Shown here: positions 34,240-42,347 of the stretch, piece by piece
Position numbering within the stretch: position 1 is the stretch's first letter
Layout: each line of letters opens with the position of its first letter
From: Clostridium sp. SY8519
Lineage (GTDB): Bacteria > Bacillota > Clostridia > Lachnospirales > Lachnospiraceae
Assembly: GCF_000270305.1 (NCBI RefSeq)
Contig: NC_015737.1
Coordinates: 2,480,501-2,544,500, forward strand
DNA: 64,000 bases
Direction: 5' to 3'
The notes under the pieces: generated by a model
What the model was told of the DNA's origin: nothing
Seen by the model: the letters and a program-made list of their open reading frames with translations, nothing else
Databases searched by the model: none
Position numbers and translations under genes: made by a program

Positions 34240-34746
34240 TTAATTCGCTCCTTTCTGGAAAAATTTTCTGACGCGCAGAATCAGCTCCTGGGACACCAGA
34301 CCGATGATCAGGCCGGTGACCAGCCCAGCAATCAGAAGAACCGGCAGATAGCTGAAAATATTATAAGAATTCACGACAAGAGCCGCCACGATCAGCTGGC
34401 CGATGTTGTGGCAGATTCCGCCCACCGTACTGACCGTAACCACCCGGTACCGCCCGGTCTTCTTGATCAGCATCATAACCGTCAGACTCAACAGGGCGCC
34501 GGCCAGACTGTAGATGATACTGAACAGATTGCCAAACAGAAAGCCTGCCAGGATCACACGGACGATGGAAATCAGATACGCTTCCCTGCTGCCCATGCAG
34601 TACAGCAGGACCACAATCACCAGATTCGTGAGCCCCAGCTTCATGCCCGGAACCCCGAAAAAAAACGGAATCAGAGATTCCACATAACTGAGAATCAGAG
34701 CAAGCGCCAGAAATATTCCAAGAAAGGCAAGATTTTTATGTTTCAT
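34240..34746 (-). CDS. Gx transporter family membrane protein (EetB/HepI-like)
   Basis: This 168-residue protein is almost entirely hydrophobic with about five membrane segments. The segments VPGMKLGLTNLVIVVLLY and GSREAYLISIVRVILAGFLFGN are typical of the family named Gx transporter or heptaprenyl diphosphate synthase component I. It resembles an ECF-type substrate-binding subunit. In Listeria and relatives such a protein (EetB) occurs with a NusG-II protein (EetA) in flavin-based extracellular electron-transfer loci; the same pair is present here, upstream of ruvAB, but the rest of that locus is not. Confidence 0.82.
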   Translation of the reverse strand: MKHKNLAFLGIFLALALILSYVESLIPFFFGVPGMKLGLTNLVIVVLLYCMGSREAYLISIVRVILAGFLFGNLFSIIYSLAGALLSLTVMMLIKKTGRYRVVTVSTVGGICHNIGQLIVAALVVNSYNIFSYLPVLLIAGLVTGLIIGLVSQELILRVRKFFQKGAN

Positions 34747-34762
34747 CTGTTAAAACTGCTCC

Positions 34763-35164
34763 TCACTTTACAACTGCATCCACAGAAGAGTCCTCGCCTC
34801 CCCGGATGCTGACCACTACCTTGTTTGGAAGGCAGACAATCGTCTCCCCCTTTGCGTGGATCTTTCCCTGATGAACACAAAGTTTATCGGGGCAGTCCGC
34901 CTCTATCATTTTTGCATAACCGTCTGAAATCTGAAGGACGTTTGCAGTGGTTCCGTGAATACGGATCGGTATTGTTCTGGATTCCGACAGACGGTAGGTT
35001 CCATAGACCTTGCCGTCCACCGTAACGACTGCCTGAGCGCCGGATGCGCGATGTCTGATCTTCCATACTCCAAACACAGACAGGCAGACGGCCAGAAGAA
35101 TCAGAATGAGAATCAGATCCCGACGGCCCATTCGTTTATTTGCGTTCTGCTTGTTTTCACTCAT
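34763..35164 (-). CDS. NusG domain II-containing membrane-anchored protein (EetA-like)
   Basis: The 133-residue protein has one N-terminal transmembrane segment (residues about 12-32, DLILILILLAVCLSVFGVW) and an extracytoplasmic beta-rich domain with VTVDGKVYGTYRLSE and the family signature ADCPDKLCVHQGKI, then CLPNKVVVSI. NusG-II proteins of this kind are not transcription factors; their biochemical role is unsettled. The ATG at 35162-35164 overlaps the miaB stop by 8 nt. It precedes the Gx transporter gene by 16 nt and the two probably work together. Confidence 0.85.
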   Translation of the reverse strand: MSENKQNANKRMGRRDLILILILLAVCLSVFGVWKIRHRASGAQAVVTVDGKVYGTYRLSESRTIPIRIHGTTANVLQISDGYAKMIEADCPDKLCVHQGKIHAKGETIVCLPNKVVVSIRGGEDSSVDAVVK

Positions 35165-36629
35165 CCGCTTCCAATGCTCCAATGTAATAAAATCCCCGGC
35201 ATTCTTTCAGATGCACCGGAAGAATCTTGCCGATCATCGCCTCGGTTCCCGGGAAATGGACGATGCTGTTGTTCTCCAGACGGCCGGTGACCAGAGAGGG
35301 ATCCTGCCGGTTGATGCTCTCTACCAGTACACGCCGGGTCTGTCCGCAAATTTTCTGCGCATTGCGGGCACCGCTTTGCTGGACTTCCTTCAGCAATCGG
35401 TCAAACCGCCGGTTGATCACATCCTCCGGGACCTGATCCTCCATGGAAGCCGCAGGCGTTCCGGTCCGTTTGGAATAAATAAATGTAAACGCGCTGTCAA
35501 ACTGTACACGCCGGACCACATCCATGGTTTCTTCAAAGTCTTCATCCGTTTCCCCAGGAAAGCCCACAATAATATCCGTTGTCAGGGCGATATCCGGCAT
35601 AGCTGTACGGATCCGGTCAACCAGGGCCAGATAAGATTCCTTCGTATACCTGCGGTTCATGGCCTTAAGAATCCTGCTGCTGCCGGACTGCAGCGGCAGA
35701 TGAATATGGCGGCAGATTTTGCGGGAGGATGCCATCACCCCAATCAGCTCGTCAGAGAGGTCCTTCGGGTGGGAAGTCATAAAACGGATGCGCTCCAGGC
35801 CGTCAATCTGTTCGACCTGCTGCAGCAGCCGGGCAAATGTGATTTCCTCCGGAAGGCCTTTGCCGTAGGAGTTTACATTCTGTCCCAGAAGCATAACTTC
35901 CTTCACGCCGTCCGCCACAAAGTTCCGGATTTCCTGCAGAATTTCTTCCGGTTTGCGGCTGCGTTCCCGTCCCCGCACATAGGGTACAATGCAGTAGCTG
36001 CAGAAATTGTTGCAGCCGAACATAATATTTACGCCCGTTTTAAAAGAATAGGTCCGCTCGTTTGGAAGATTCTCCACGATATCCTGCGGCGCATCCCAGA
36101 CATCCACCACCATGCGGTCGGACTCCAGTGTCTGGACAATCAGTTCCGCGAATTTATAAATATTGTGGGTACCGAAAATCAGATCCACAAAGGAATAACT
36201 CTCCCGGATCCGCTGCACAACGGTCTCTTCCTGCATCATGCATCCGCACAGCGCAATCACCATATGGGGATTTTTCTTTTTGTATCCGTGCAGATATCCC
36301 AGATGGCCGTATACTTTATTGTTCGCGTTTTCCCGTACGGTACAGGTGTTGTAAACCACAAAATCCGCGTCTTCCCGGTCAGTTTTCCGATAACCCGCAG
36401 CCTCCAGAATTCCGGTCAGCTTTTCGGAATCCCTGGCATTCATCTGACAGCCAAACGTACGAATACAGAACGTAAGTCTCCTGCCCGCCTGTGCGCAGCG
36501 CTCTGCCACCAGCTGTCTGGCCCGGCTGACAAAATAATACTGGCGCCAGGGTTCCTCCTTCGGCGCGGGACGGTTCAGGTCCACTGCCTCCAAATAATCC
36601 TGCATGGTTCTGGTATCCATTGTATTCAT
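35157..36629 (-). CDS. miaB: tRNA-2-methylthio-N6-dimethylallyladenosine synthase
   Basis: The 490-residue methylthiotransferase has the UPF0004 cysteines (RTFGCQMNARDSEKL, YNTCTVRENANNK, ALCGCMMQEE), the radical-SAM motif CNNFCSYC and a C-terminal TRAM region (LVESINRQDPSLVTGRLENN). FGCQMN distinguishes it from RimO. It thiomethylates i6A37 of tRNAs reading UNN codons. The N-terminal extension of about 50 residues is longer than in E. coli but usual in Clostridia. Two in-frame ATGs at 36629 and 36620 are possible starts. Confidence 0.95.
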   Translation of the reverse strand: MNTMDTRTMQDYLEAVDLNRPAPKEEPWRQYYFVSRARQLVAERCAQAGRRLTFCIRTFGCQMNARDSEKLTGILEAAGYRKTDREDADFVVYNTCTVRENANNKVYGHLGYLHGYKKKNPHMVIALCGCMMQEETVVQRIRESYSFVDLIFGTHNIYKFAELIVQTLESDRMVVDVWDAPQDIVENLPNERTYSFKTGVNIMFGCNNFCSYCIVPYVRGRERSRKPEEILQEIRNFVADGVKEVMLLGQNVNSYGKGLPEEITFARLLQQVEQIDGLERIRFMTSHPKDLSDELIGVMASSRKICRHIHLPLQSGSSRILKAMNRRYTKESYLALVDRIRTAMPDIALTTDIIVGFPGETDEDFEETMDVVRRVQFDSAFTFIYSKRTGTPAASMEDQVPEDVINRRFDRLLKEVQQSGARNAQKICGQTRRVLVESINRQDPSLVTGRLENNSIVHFPGTEAMIGKILPVHLKECRGFYYIGALEADE

Positions 36630-36646
36630 ATTGCTTTATTCTTCCT

Positions 36647-38023
36647 TTATTCTTTGATTTTGGAAGCTTTTCCTGATTCGAAGGCTTCCAGTTCCATGAT
36701 TACCCGCCGGTAAACATCCGGATAGCGCAGGCCGGTATTTCTGCAGATTGCCGCAATGGAGTCGTATTCCGGATAAATACGGGTCCTGCCGCCAAATTCG
36801 GTGGATTTCACAGCTACTAACCCCAGTGTGGTATCCACCGTATCTTCTTTTCGCTTCAGAATCGTGCGTTCCATCTCTGCCCGGCGAATTCCGATAGTCG
36901 TGGTCTGGGCAAAGATGATGTCTTCCATTTTCTCCCGGTCCCGCGGACTGCAAAGCACATTCAGCTGATAGGCGGGCCGGTTTTTCTTCATAAAAATAGG
37001 AGTGTAATTCACATCTCTGGCGCCCTGTTCCAGCAGCTGTTCCATAACAAATCCCAGTTCCTCACCCGGGCAGTCATCCAGATTGCATTCCAGCTTGATG
37101 ACACGGTCCGCTTCACCCGATGCACTGCCGGAGCCGTCTGCGGACGCGATCATGTAAACACGCAGCACACTGGCAGCTTCGTATTCACGTTTTCCCGCAC
37201 CCATGCCGCATTTTAATACACGATAGGTTTCCGGAAGCTGCGCAGATGTCATAAGCGCAGCGGCAATCGCTGCTCCTGTGGGGGTGACATATTCTCCTTC
37301 CCGGTTCATGGAATGAAGCATCAGCCCATTTGCCGCCGCAATATTTGCCACTGCAGGCACCGGGATCGGCAGAATGCCATGGGCACAGCGTACGGTGCCG
37401 CTGCCCTCGCAGATCCTTGGAATAATCACCTGATCGATTCCCAGATTGTCAAAGCAGACTGCGGCAGCCGCGATGTCCACGATGGAATCCACGGCACCCA
37501 CTTCATGGAAGTGAACCTCCTCCAGTGTGCTTCCGTGCGCTTTTGCCTCCGCTTCTCCGAGAATGGTGAAAATCCGTTCTGCGATTTCCCTGGCGTGTTC
37601 GGTCATGGCAGACTGCCGGAGAATGTCTGTCACCTCCCGGTACCCTCTGTGACAGTGGGTATGGGAATGCCCTGCATGGTGATGTTCTTCATGGGTATGC
37701 GCTTCGTGGTGATGGTCTGCATGGTGATGTCCTTCCTGCGCATGTTCGTGTTTCGGATGTTCCTCTTCCCTGTGCGTATGTCCGTACAGATAGTCCATAT
37801 CATGATCATGGTTTTCAAGAGCTTCATCCAGAATCACCTGGAAATCACAGCAGTCCAGGCCTGATTTTTTTACGCGTCTGATTTCTGTGCGAAACCCTTT
37901 CAGGGGCAGCGATGCCAGCGCTTCCTGAAGCACCTGGGGATCGGCGCCCAAATCCAGCAGCGCAGCCACTGTCATGTCTCCGCTGATTCCGGAATTACAT
38001 TCAAAATATAAACTTTTATTCAT
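36647..38023 (-). CDS. larC: Nickel insertion protein LarC, single open frame
   Basis: The 458-residue protein starts LYFECNSGISGDMTVAALLDLG and has FHEVGAVDSIVDI, TGAAIAAALM, LECNLDDCPGEELGF and TTTIGIRR, the LarC/DUF111 pattern. LarC inserts nickel into the pincer cofactor of lactate racemase and similar enzymes. In Lactobacillus it needs a programmed frameshift (larC1/larC2); here it is one continuous frame. Residues about 71-125 are extremely histidine-rich (runs such as HHHADHHHEAHTHEEHHH), probably a metal store. It overlaps larB by 8 nt. LarA and LarE are not in the window. Confidence 0.94.
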   Translation of the reverse strand: MNKSLYFECNSGISGDMTVAALLDLGADPQVLQEALASLPLKGFRTEIRRVKKSGLDCCDFQVILDEALENHDHDMDYLYGHTHREEEHPKHEHAQEGHHHADHHHEAHTHEEHHHAGHSHTHCHRGYREVTDILRQSAMTEHAREIAERIFTILGEAEAKAHGSTLEEVHFHEVGAVDSIVDIAAAAVCFDNLGIDQVIIPRICEGSGTVRCAHGILPIPVPAVANIAAANGLMLHSMNREGEYVTPTGAAIAAALMTSAQLPETYRVLKCGMGAGKREYEAASVLRVYMIASADGSGSASGEADRVIKLECNLDDCPGEELGFVMEQLLEQGARDVNYTPIFMKKNRPAYQLNVLCSPRDREKMEDIIFAQTTTIGIRRAEMERTILKRKEDTVDTTLGLVAVKSTEFGGRTRIYPEYDSIAAICRNTGLRYPDVYRRVIMELEAFESGKASKIKE

Positions 38024-38774
38024 GATTCTTTACTCCCAGTCGATTGATCTGTGTGGCAAGATAACCTGCGCCAAACCCATTGTCGATATTTACAGCTGCC
38101 ACTCCGTTGGCACAGGAATTCAGCATGGAAAGCAGGGCGGATACTCCGCCGAAGCTGGCTCCGTATCCCACGGAAGTCGGCACGGCAATCACCGGGCAGC
38201 TGACCAGTCCGCCGATTACGCTGGCCAGGGCTCCTTCCATCCCGGCACAGGCAATCACACAGCTGGCCCCCTGAAACACATCCAGGTGGCGCAAAAGCCG
38301 GTGCAGGCCGGCCACTCCCACGTCATACAGCCGTTCCGTCCGGGTGCCGAAAAATTCGGCGGTCTGGGCCGCCTGCTCTGCTACGGGAATATCGGAAGTT
38401 CCGCCGGTGCAGACAACGATCTTGCCGATGCGTGTTTTCCCCGGTTTTTCTGCTTTTAATATTCCGGACTGCGGATCATACTGCAGCTGCGGCAATTCTT
38501 TGGCGCAGTACCGGTACTGTTCCAGAGATGCCCTGGTTCCGAAGGCTTCTCCGTCCACTTCAATGAGACGCTTATATATGGCAAGCAGCTGTTCGTTGGT
38601 CTTGCCGGAACAGTAAACCACTTCCGGAAAGCCGGAGCGAATCAGCCGCTGGCTGTCCAGCCGCGCAAACTCCATTTCCTCAATGGGTCTGCGGGCCAGA
38701 AGGCCTTCCGCTTCTTCCACGGTCATGGAACCGTCTCTTACCTGTTTTAAAATATCTGATATACTTTGCATCAT
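38016..38774 (-). CDS. larB: Nickel-pincer cofactor biosynthesis protein LarB
   Basis: The 252-residue protein has an N-terminal helical region (DILKQVRDGSMTVEEAEGLL) and a PurE-like C-terminal domain (GKIVVCTGGTSDIPVAEQAAQTAE, CVIACAGMEGALASVIGGL, PTSVGYGASFGG). LarB carboxylates and hydrolyses nicotinate adenine dinucleotide to start synthesis of the nickel-pincer nucleotide. With larC it forms a two-gene unit here; the sulfur transferase LarE and a racemase are expected elsewhere. Confidence 0.95.
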   Translation of the reverse strand: MMQSISDILKQVRDGSMTVEEAEGLLARRPIEEMEFARLDSQRLIRSGFPEVVYCSGKTNEQLLAIYKRLIEVDGEAFGTRASLEQYRYCAKELPQLQYDPQSGILKAEKPGKTRIGKIVVCTGGTSDIPVAEQAAQTAEFFGTRTERLYDVGVAGLHRLLRHLDVFQGASCVIACAGMEGALASVIGGLVSCPVIAVPTSVGYGASFGGVSALLSMLNSCANGVAAVNIDNGFGAGYLATQINRLGVKNHE

Positions 38775-38785
38775 CTATATCCTGG

Positions 38786-39355
38786 CTACTCGTTCATTCT
38801 TTCATTATAATATACGCCGGTTTCTGTAAAAATCCGGTCCACTGACACATCCCGCTCATCCACAGGGATTTCCGGAAGAAAAAAACGGTTGGAGCAGATA
38901 CCGGCAGAATCAATCTGCGGGTAAGCGGACAGATATCTGTCATAGTATCCCTTCCCGTATCCCAAGCGGAAAAAACGGCTGTCATAGACCAGACCGGGCA
39001 CAAAACAAATGGAAGACCGAAGGTTTGCCGGGACTTCGGTCTGGGGTTCCATCACATGAAAACAGCCTTCTGCAAAATCTTTTCTCAGATTCGTTACCTG
39101 ATAGAAATCCATGGTATCCCCATGCACACGGGGAAACGCCACCTGTTTTCCGATCTGAAGCAGCTGCGCGGCAAGGGGCAGAAGATTGATTTCATGCTCC
39201 AGCGGATAAAACAGCAGATATTCCTCATAGGCATCGAAATCCAGATGCTCCATAATCTGTTCGATAATCTGTGCGGAAGCCTGATAATTATCTTCTTTTG
39301 AAACAGCATTCCGCAGCGCCATATACTCTTTTCTGACTTCCTGCTTGCTTTTCAT
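38786..39355 (-). CDS. 5-formyltetrahydrofolate cyclo-ligase
   Basis: The 189-residue enzyme converts 5-formyl-THF to 5,10-methenyl-THF with ATP. Its start KQEVRKEYMALRNAVSK, the segment HGDTMDFYQV, and the C-terminal motif RLGYGKGYYDRYLSAY are characteristic. It is separated from larB by 11 nt and overlaps the proB stop by 4 nt, so it is probably translated in step with proB. Confidence 0.93.
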   Translation of the reverse strand: MKSKQEVRKEYMALRNAVSKEDNYQASAQIIEQIMEHLDFDAYEEYLLFYPLEHEINLLPLAAQLLQIGKQVAFPRVHGDTMDFYQVTNLRKDFAEGCFHVMEPQTEVPANLRSSICFVPGLVYDSRFFRLGYGKGYYDRYLSAYPQIDSAGICSNRFFLPEIPVDERDVSVDRIFTETGVYYNERMNE

Positions 39356-40239
39356 TGTTCTCCTCCATTATCCTCGCCGATGTCTACGCTGTCCCGGATA
39401 AATTCCCGCAGATCGAAGGAACTCTCTTTCTGTCCGCGGAAAAATGTGCCGCGGAACTTTCCTTCCATAATCTGATGGAGAATTCCCACATCCGCGCCAT
39501 TGGCAATGATCATGTCCGCGCCTGTGCGGGTGACAATTTTAGCTGCGGTAAGCTTTGTGGTCATCCCGCCGGTGCCGACGGTGCTTCCGGTGCTGTCTTT
39601 TGCCATGGCGGAAATGTGATCATCCATGGATGTGACCTGTTCAATCAGTCGGGCGTCGGGATTTTCTCTGGGATCATCGGTATACAGTCCGTCAATATCT
39701 GACAGAAGGATCAGAAGATCCGCGTGAATCAGGGATGCCACAATGGCTGACAGGGTATCATTGTCCCCGAACTGCATCAGACAGCTTAACTCATAGGTGG
39801 ATACCGTGTCATTCTCATTTACGACAGGAATGATTCCCAGGCGGAACAGCTCTTCAAAGGTGTTTTTCGCGTTGGACCTGGAATGGTCATGGAACATCGT
39901 GTTTTTTGTCAGAAGCACCTGCGCAGCCGTCTGATTGTATTCGCTGAACAGACGCTGGTAGGCCATCATCAGTCTCCCCTGTCCCACTGCGGCACAGGCC
40001 TGTTTGGTGGCGATATCAGCCGGCGGTTCCTGCAGGCCGATGGCTGCCCGGCCTACCGCCACCGCGCCGGAACTGACCAGGCAGACATCCATGCCCTGAT
40101 TCCTGTAGTCACACAGTTCCCGCACCAGTTTTTCCAATTTGATATAATCAGTTCTGCCGCTGTTCACATGCTGCAGCGAAGAGGAACCGATTTTTACAAC
40201 GATTCTTCGTTTATACTTAAAATAATCGTGATAATCCAT
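39352..40239 (-). CDS. proB: Glutamate 5-kinase without PUA domain
   Basis: The 295-residue kinase carries RRIVVKIGSSSL at the N terminus, VSSGAVAVGRA, VVNENDTVS, FGDNDTLSAIVAS and GTGGMTTKLTAAKI, all glutamate kinase motifs. It phosphorylates glutamate in proline synthesis. The C-terminal PUA domain of E. coli ProB (367 residues) is missing, as in several Firmicutes. ProA is not adjacent. The ATG at 40237-40239 follows AAAGGGA; the promoter is not clear, though TGGTAAGCT at about 40300 could be an extended -10. Confidence 0.93.
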   Translation of the reverse strand: MDYHDYFKYKRRIVVKIGSSSLQHVNSGRTDYIKLEKLVRELCDYRNQGMDVCLVSSGAVAVGRAAIGLQEPPADIATKQACAAVGQGRLMMAYQRLFSEYNQTAAQVLLTKNTMFHDHSRSNAKNTFEELFRLGIIPVVNENDTVSTYELSCLMQFGDNDTLSAIVASLIHADLLILLSDIDGLYTDDPRENPDARLIEQVTSMDDHISAMAKDSTGSTVGTGGMTTKLTAAKIVTRTGADMIIANGADVGILHQIMEGKFRGTFFRGQKESSFDLREFIRDSVDIGEDNGGEQ

Positions 40240-40323
40240 TTTTGATTCCCTTTCATAAAATCGCACAAGGCGCCATCATGTTTAATAGCTTACCACATCA
40301 ATCGGAAAAAATCACCCTTTTCC

Positions 40324-40352
40324 TTGTCACTGCGAAGCGGGTATGGTATATT
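40324..40352 (+). promoter_or_regulatory. Promoter of apbE, leaderless configuration
   Basis: The -35 TTGTCA (40324-40329) and -10 TATATT (40347-40352) are 17 bp apart. Only seven bases separate the -10 from the apbE ATG at 40360, so the transcript would start at or within a base or two of the start codon. Confidence 0.65.
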
Positions 40353-40359
40353 TTTTCTT

Positions 40360-41397
40360 ATGATTAAAAGGAAACAAACAAAGAAAAAACGCTTCCGCTT
40401 CTGTGCTGCCGCGCTTGCCGGCATCACTGCCGCCGGTGCCGTGCTTCTGAGCGGATGCGGAACAGACAGAAATGAATCCTACACAAAAACCGGCACGTAT
40501 TTCGATACGGTGATTACCGTTGCCGTCTATGGAAAAGAGAACCAGAAATATCTGGACGGCTGCTTTGATCTGGCCGGGCATTACGAAAAACTCCTGAGCA
40601 ATACGGTTCAGACCAGTGATATTTCCCGCATCAATGATGCAGACGGGAAGTATGTAACCGTGGATTCCGATACCATTGAAGTCCTGAAGGACGCGCTTTA
40701 CTACTGCCGGAAAAGCCAGGGAGCCTTCGATATTACCATCGGGAAAACCGCTGATCTCTGGAATTTCACAAACAACAAAGGCACCATACCGGCCGCTTCC
40801 AAAATCAAAGACACTGTTTCCCATGTAAATTACAGAAATATCTCGATCCGTGGACAGAAAGCGGCTCTGAAAGATCCCAAAGCAGAAATCGACCTCGGAG
40901 CCATCGCCAAGGGATATATTGCCGATCAAATGAAAGATTATCTGGAAAAACACCATGTTTCATCCGCAATTATCAACCTGGGCGGAAATGTCCTGCTGGT
41001 GGGAGACAAACCGGACGGAAGCAGCTACAAAGTGGGGGTCGAGAAACCTTTTCACACCGAACAGTCCCTGGGTACCCTGACCCTGTCCGGCAAATCCGTC
41101 GTCACTTCCGGCGTATATCAGAGGTATTTCAGGAAAAACGGCACCATTTATCATCATATTCTAAATACCCGTACCGGCTATCCGGTTTCCAATCAGCTGT
41201 ACAGTGTCACAATCATTTCCGATTCCTCGGTGCAGGGAGACGGTCTCAGCACCACCTGTTTCGCCCTTGGTCTGAAGAAGGGCATGCGTCTGATTGAGCA
41301 GACCGACGGGGTGGAAGCCATCTTTGTCACCAGTGACTATCGACTGCATACCAGCAGCGGCATTGGCACATCAGTTTCCTTCCAGCCGGAAAGCTGA
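40360..41397 (+). CDS. apbE: FAD:protein FMN transferase (lipoprotein ApbE)
   Basis: The 345-residue protein begins with a basic stretch and a lipoprotein signal ending LLSGC (lipid-modified C33). ApbE features are GTYFDTVITVAVYG, GAFDITIG, DLGAIAKGYIADQ, INLGGNVLLVG, VVTSGVYQRYF and HHILNTRTGYPV. It transfers FMN from FAD to a Thr in S/T-G-A-T motifs of exported or membrane proteins; RnfG and RnfD encoded nearby are the obvious targets. There is no ribosome-binding site before the ATG, and the promoter is directly adjacent. It is convergent with the lipoprotein gene at 41502. Confidence 0.93.
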   Translation: MIKRKQTKKKRFRFCAAALAGITAAGAVLLSGCGTDRNESYTKTGTYFDTVITVAVYGKENQKYLDGCFDLAGHYEKLLSNTVQTSDISRINDADGKYVTVDSDTIEVLKDALYYCRKSQGAFDITIGKTADLWNFTNNKGTIPAASKIKDTVSHVNYRNISIRGQKAALKDPKAEIDLGAIAKGYIADQMKDYLEKHHVSSAIINLGGNVLLVGDKPDGSSYKVGVEKPFHTEQSLGTLTLSGKSVVTSGVYQRYFRKNGTIYHHILNTRTGYPVSNQLYSVTIISDSSVQGDGLSTTCFALGLKKGMRLIEQTDGVEAIFVTSDYRLHTSSGIGTSVSFQPES

Positions 41398-41436
41398 GTC
41401 TGACCCAAAAGAACTCATCGGATTTCCGTCTGTGAC

Positions 41437-41500
41437 AAAAGCCGCCGGCGACTGGTCTGCTGTATTTTATACAGTGGTCCGGTCGCCGGCGGCTTCTGTC
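41437..41500. terminator. Large hairpin between convergent apbE and lipoprotein genes
   Basis: GCCGCCGGCGAC (41441-41452) pairs perfectly with GTCGCCGGCGGC (41482-41493), and the loop contains an inner dyad TGTATtTTATACA. A short T-rich tail (TTTTG on minus, TTCTG on plus) follows each side. It probably ends both transcripts, with a weak U-tract compensated by a very stable stem. Confidence 0.75.
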
Positions 41501-41501
41501 A

Positions 41502-42164
41502 TTACTGGTTATTTATTTTATCTGCGATTATCTGCGCCAGGGCATTCCAGTGCGCCTTGGCATCACTGCGTTTTCTTGCTTTTTCTGCTTTCTTTAAAGC
41601 TCCCGCGTCATCCAGGGTCCCCCGGATGCTGTTAAAATCCGAGAAAATAGTGTCGCCGTTGCTCTTGATGTATTCCCAGTTTTCCTTAAATGTCTGCTGC
41701 TGCCCCTGATCCAGGGTTTTCCAGAATTCATCATAAATATCTCCTGCGGATACTGCCAGGGCCGGATTGGAAGAGGCCCAGGATACCAGACCGGCTGCAG
41801 CTGACGCGCATTTTAAGGTGGATCCGCTATCGCTGCCCCACCCGATGCAGGCGTTCAGCGCGTTGGTCAGCCCCTTCGCATCCACTGCGGCTTCTGTCTT
41901 ATCCGGTTTTGCCTTTGCATTGTCTGCTTTCTCTGTTTTTTTATTATCCGTCACGGTTTCTCCGGCAGCTGAGGAATCACCGGAATTCGATGTGCCACCG
42001 GATGCAGACGTCTCTGCGGATCCGGAAGATTCACCTGCCGCCGACGCGGATGCCGCGGAAGATGTCTGAGTCTTTGGACTGGATGTGTCTGTTTTTGTTC
42101 CGCAGGCGCACAGACCGGTCATGACCAGTGCTGCCGCCAGCAGAAGAACTGCTTTTCGTTTCAT
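41502..42164 (-). CDS. Lipoprotein of unknown function
   Basis: The 220-residue protein has a lipoprotein signal peptide ending GLCAC (lipid-modified C21), then a Ser/Ala/Gly/Thr-rich linker (about residues 22-75), a charged Lys/Asp stretch (75-95) and a C-terminal helical domain of about 120 residues with CIGWGSDSGSTLKCASAAAGLVSWAS, SAGDIYDEFWKTLDQ and AHWNALAQII. The two cysteines in that domain might pair outside the cell. I do not recognise the family. ATG at 42162-42164 follows GAGAGGTG. It lies between apbE and rnfB with its own promoter and terminators on both sides. Confidence 0.75.
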   Translation of the reverse strand: MKRKAVLLLAAALVMTGLCACGTKTDTSSPKTQTSSAASASAAGESSGSAETSASGGTSNSGDSSAAGETVTDNKKTEKADNAKAKPDKTEAAVDAKGLTNALNACIGWGSDSGSTLKCASAAAGLVSWASSNPALAVSAGDIYDEFWKTLDQGQQQTFKENWEYIKSNGDTIFSDFNSIRGTLDDAGALKKAEKARKRSDAKAHWNALAQIIADKINNQ

Positions 42165-42208
42165 ACATACACCTCTCGTTTGTTTTTCCATTGATTCACT
42201 TCCTGTTT

Positions 42209-42237
42209 ATATTACCACATTTCTCTCCATCCGTGAA
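42209..42237 (-). promoter_or_regulatory. Promoter of the lipoprotein gene
   Basis: The -10 TAATAT (42209-42214) is preceded by TGG, an extended -10, and the -35 TTCACG (42232-42237) stands 17 bp away. Confidence 0.55.
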
Positions 42238-42282
42238 ATCACAGAAATGAAAACCGATGCCTTCCCATTTTTGTTTCGATGA

Positions 42283-42331
42283 TAAAAAACGCCGGGACAG
42301 CAATCCTACCATTACTGTCCCGGCGTTTTTA
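42283..42331 (-). terminator. Intrinsic terminator of the rnf operon
   Basis: AAAAACGCCGGGACAG and CTGTCCCGGCGTTTTT form an 11-bp GC-rich stem extended by A/T pairs around a 14-nt loop, ending in a T or A run on either strand. It follows the rnfB stop by about 17 nt on the minus strand. Confidence 0.93.
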
Positions 42332-42347
42332 TTAAGCAGCAGATGCC

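Noticed and set aside
37630..37830. Tandem DNA repeat in larC
   Set aside because: The repetition comes from a histidine-rich coding segment and is not a regular repeat array or CRISPR.
36647..38023. Possible programmed frameshift in larC
   Set aside because: The frame is continuous over all LarC motifs, so no frameshift is needed.
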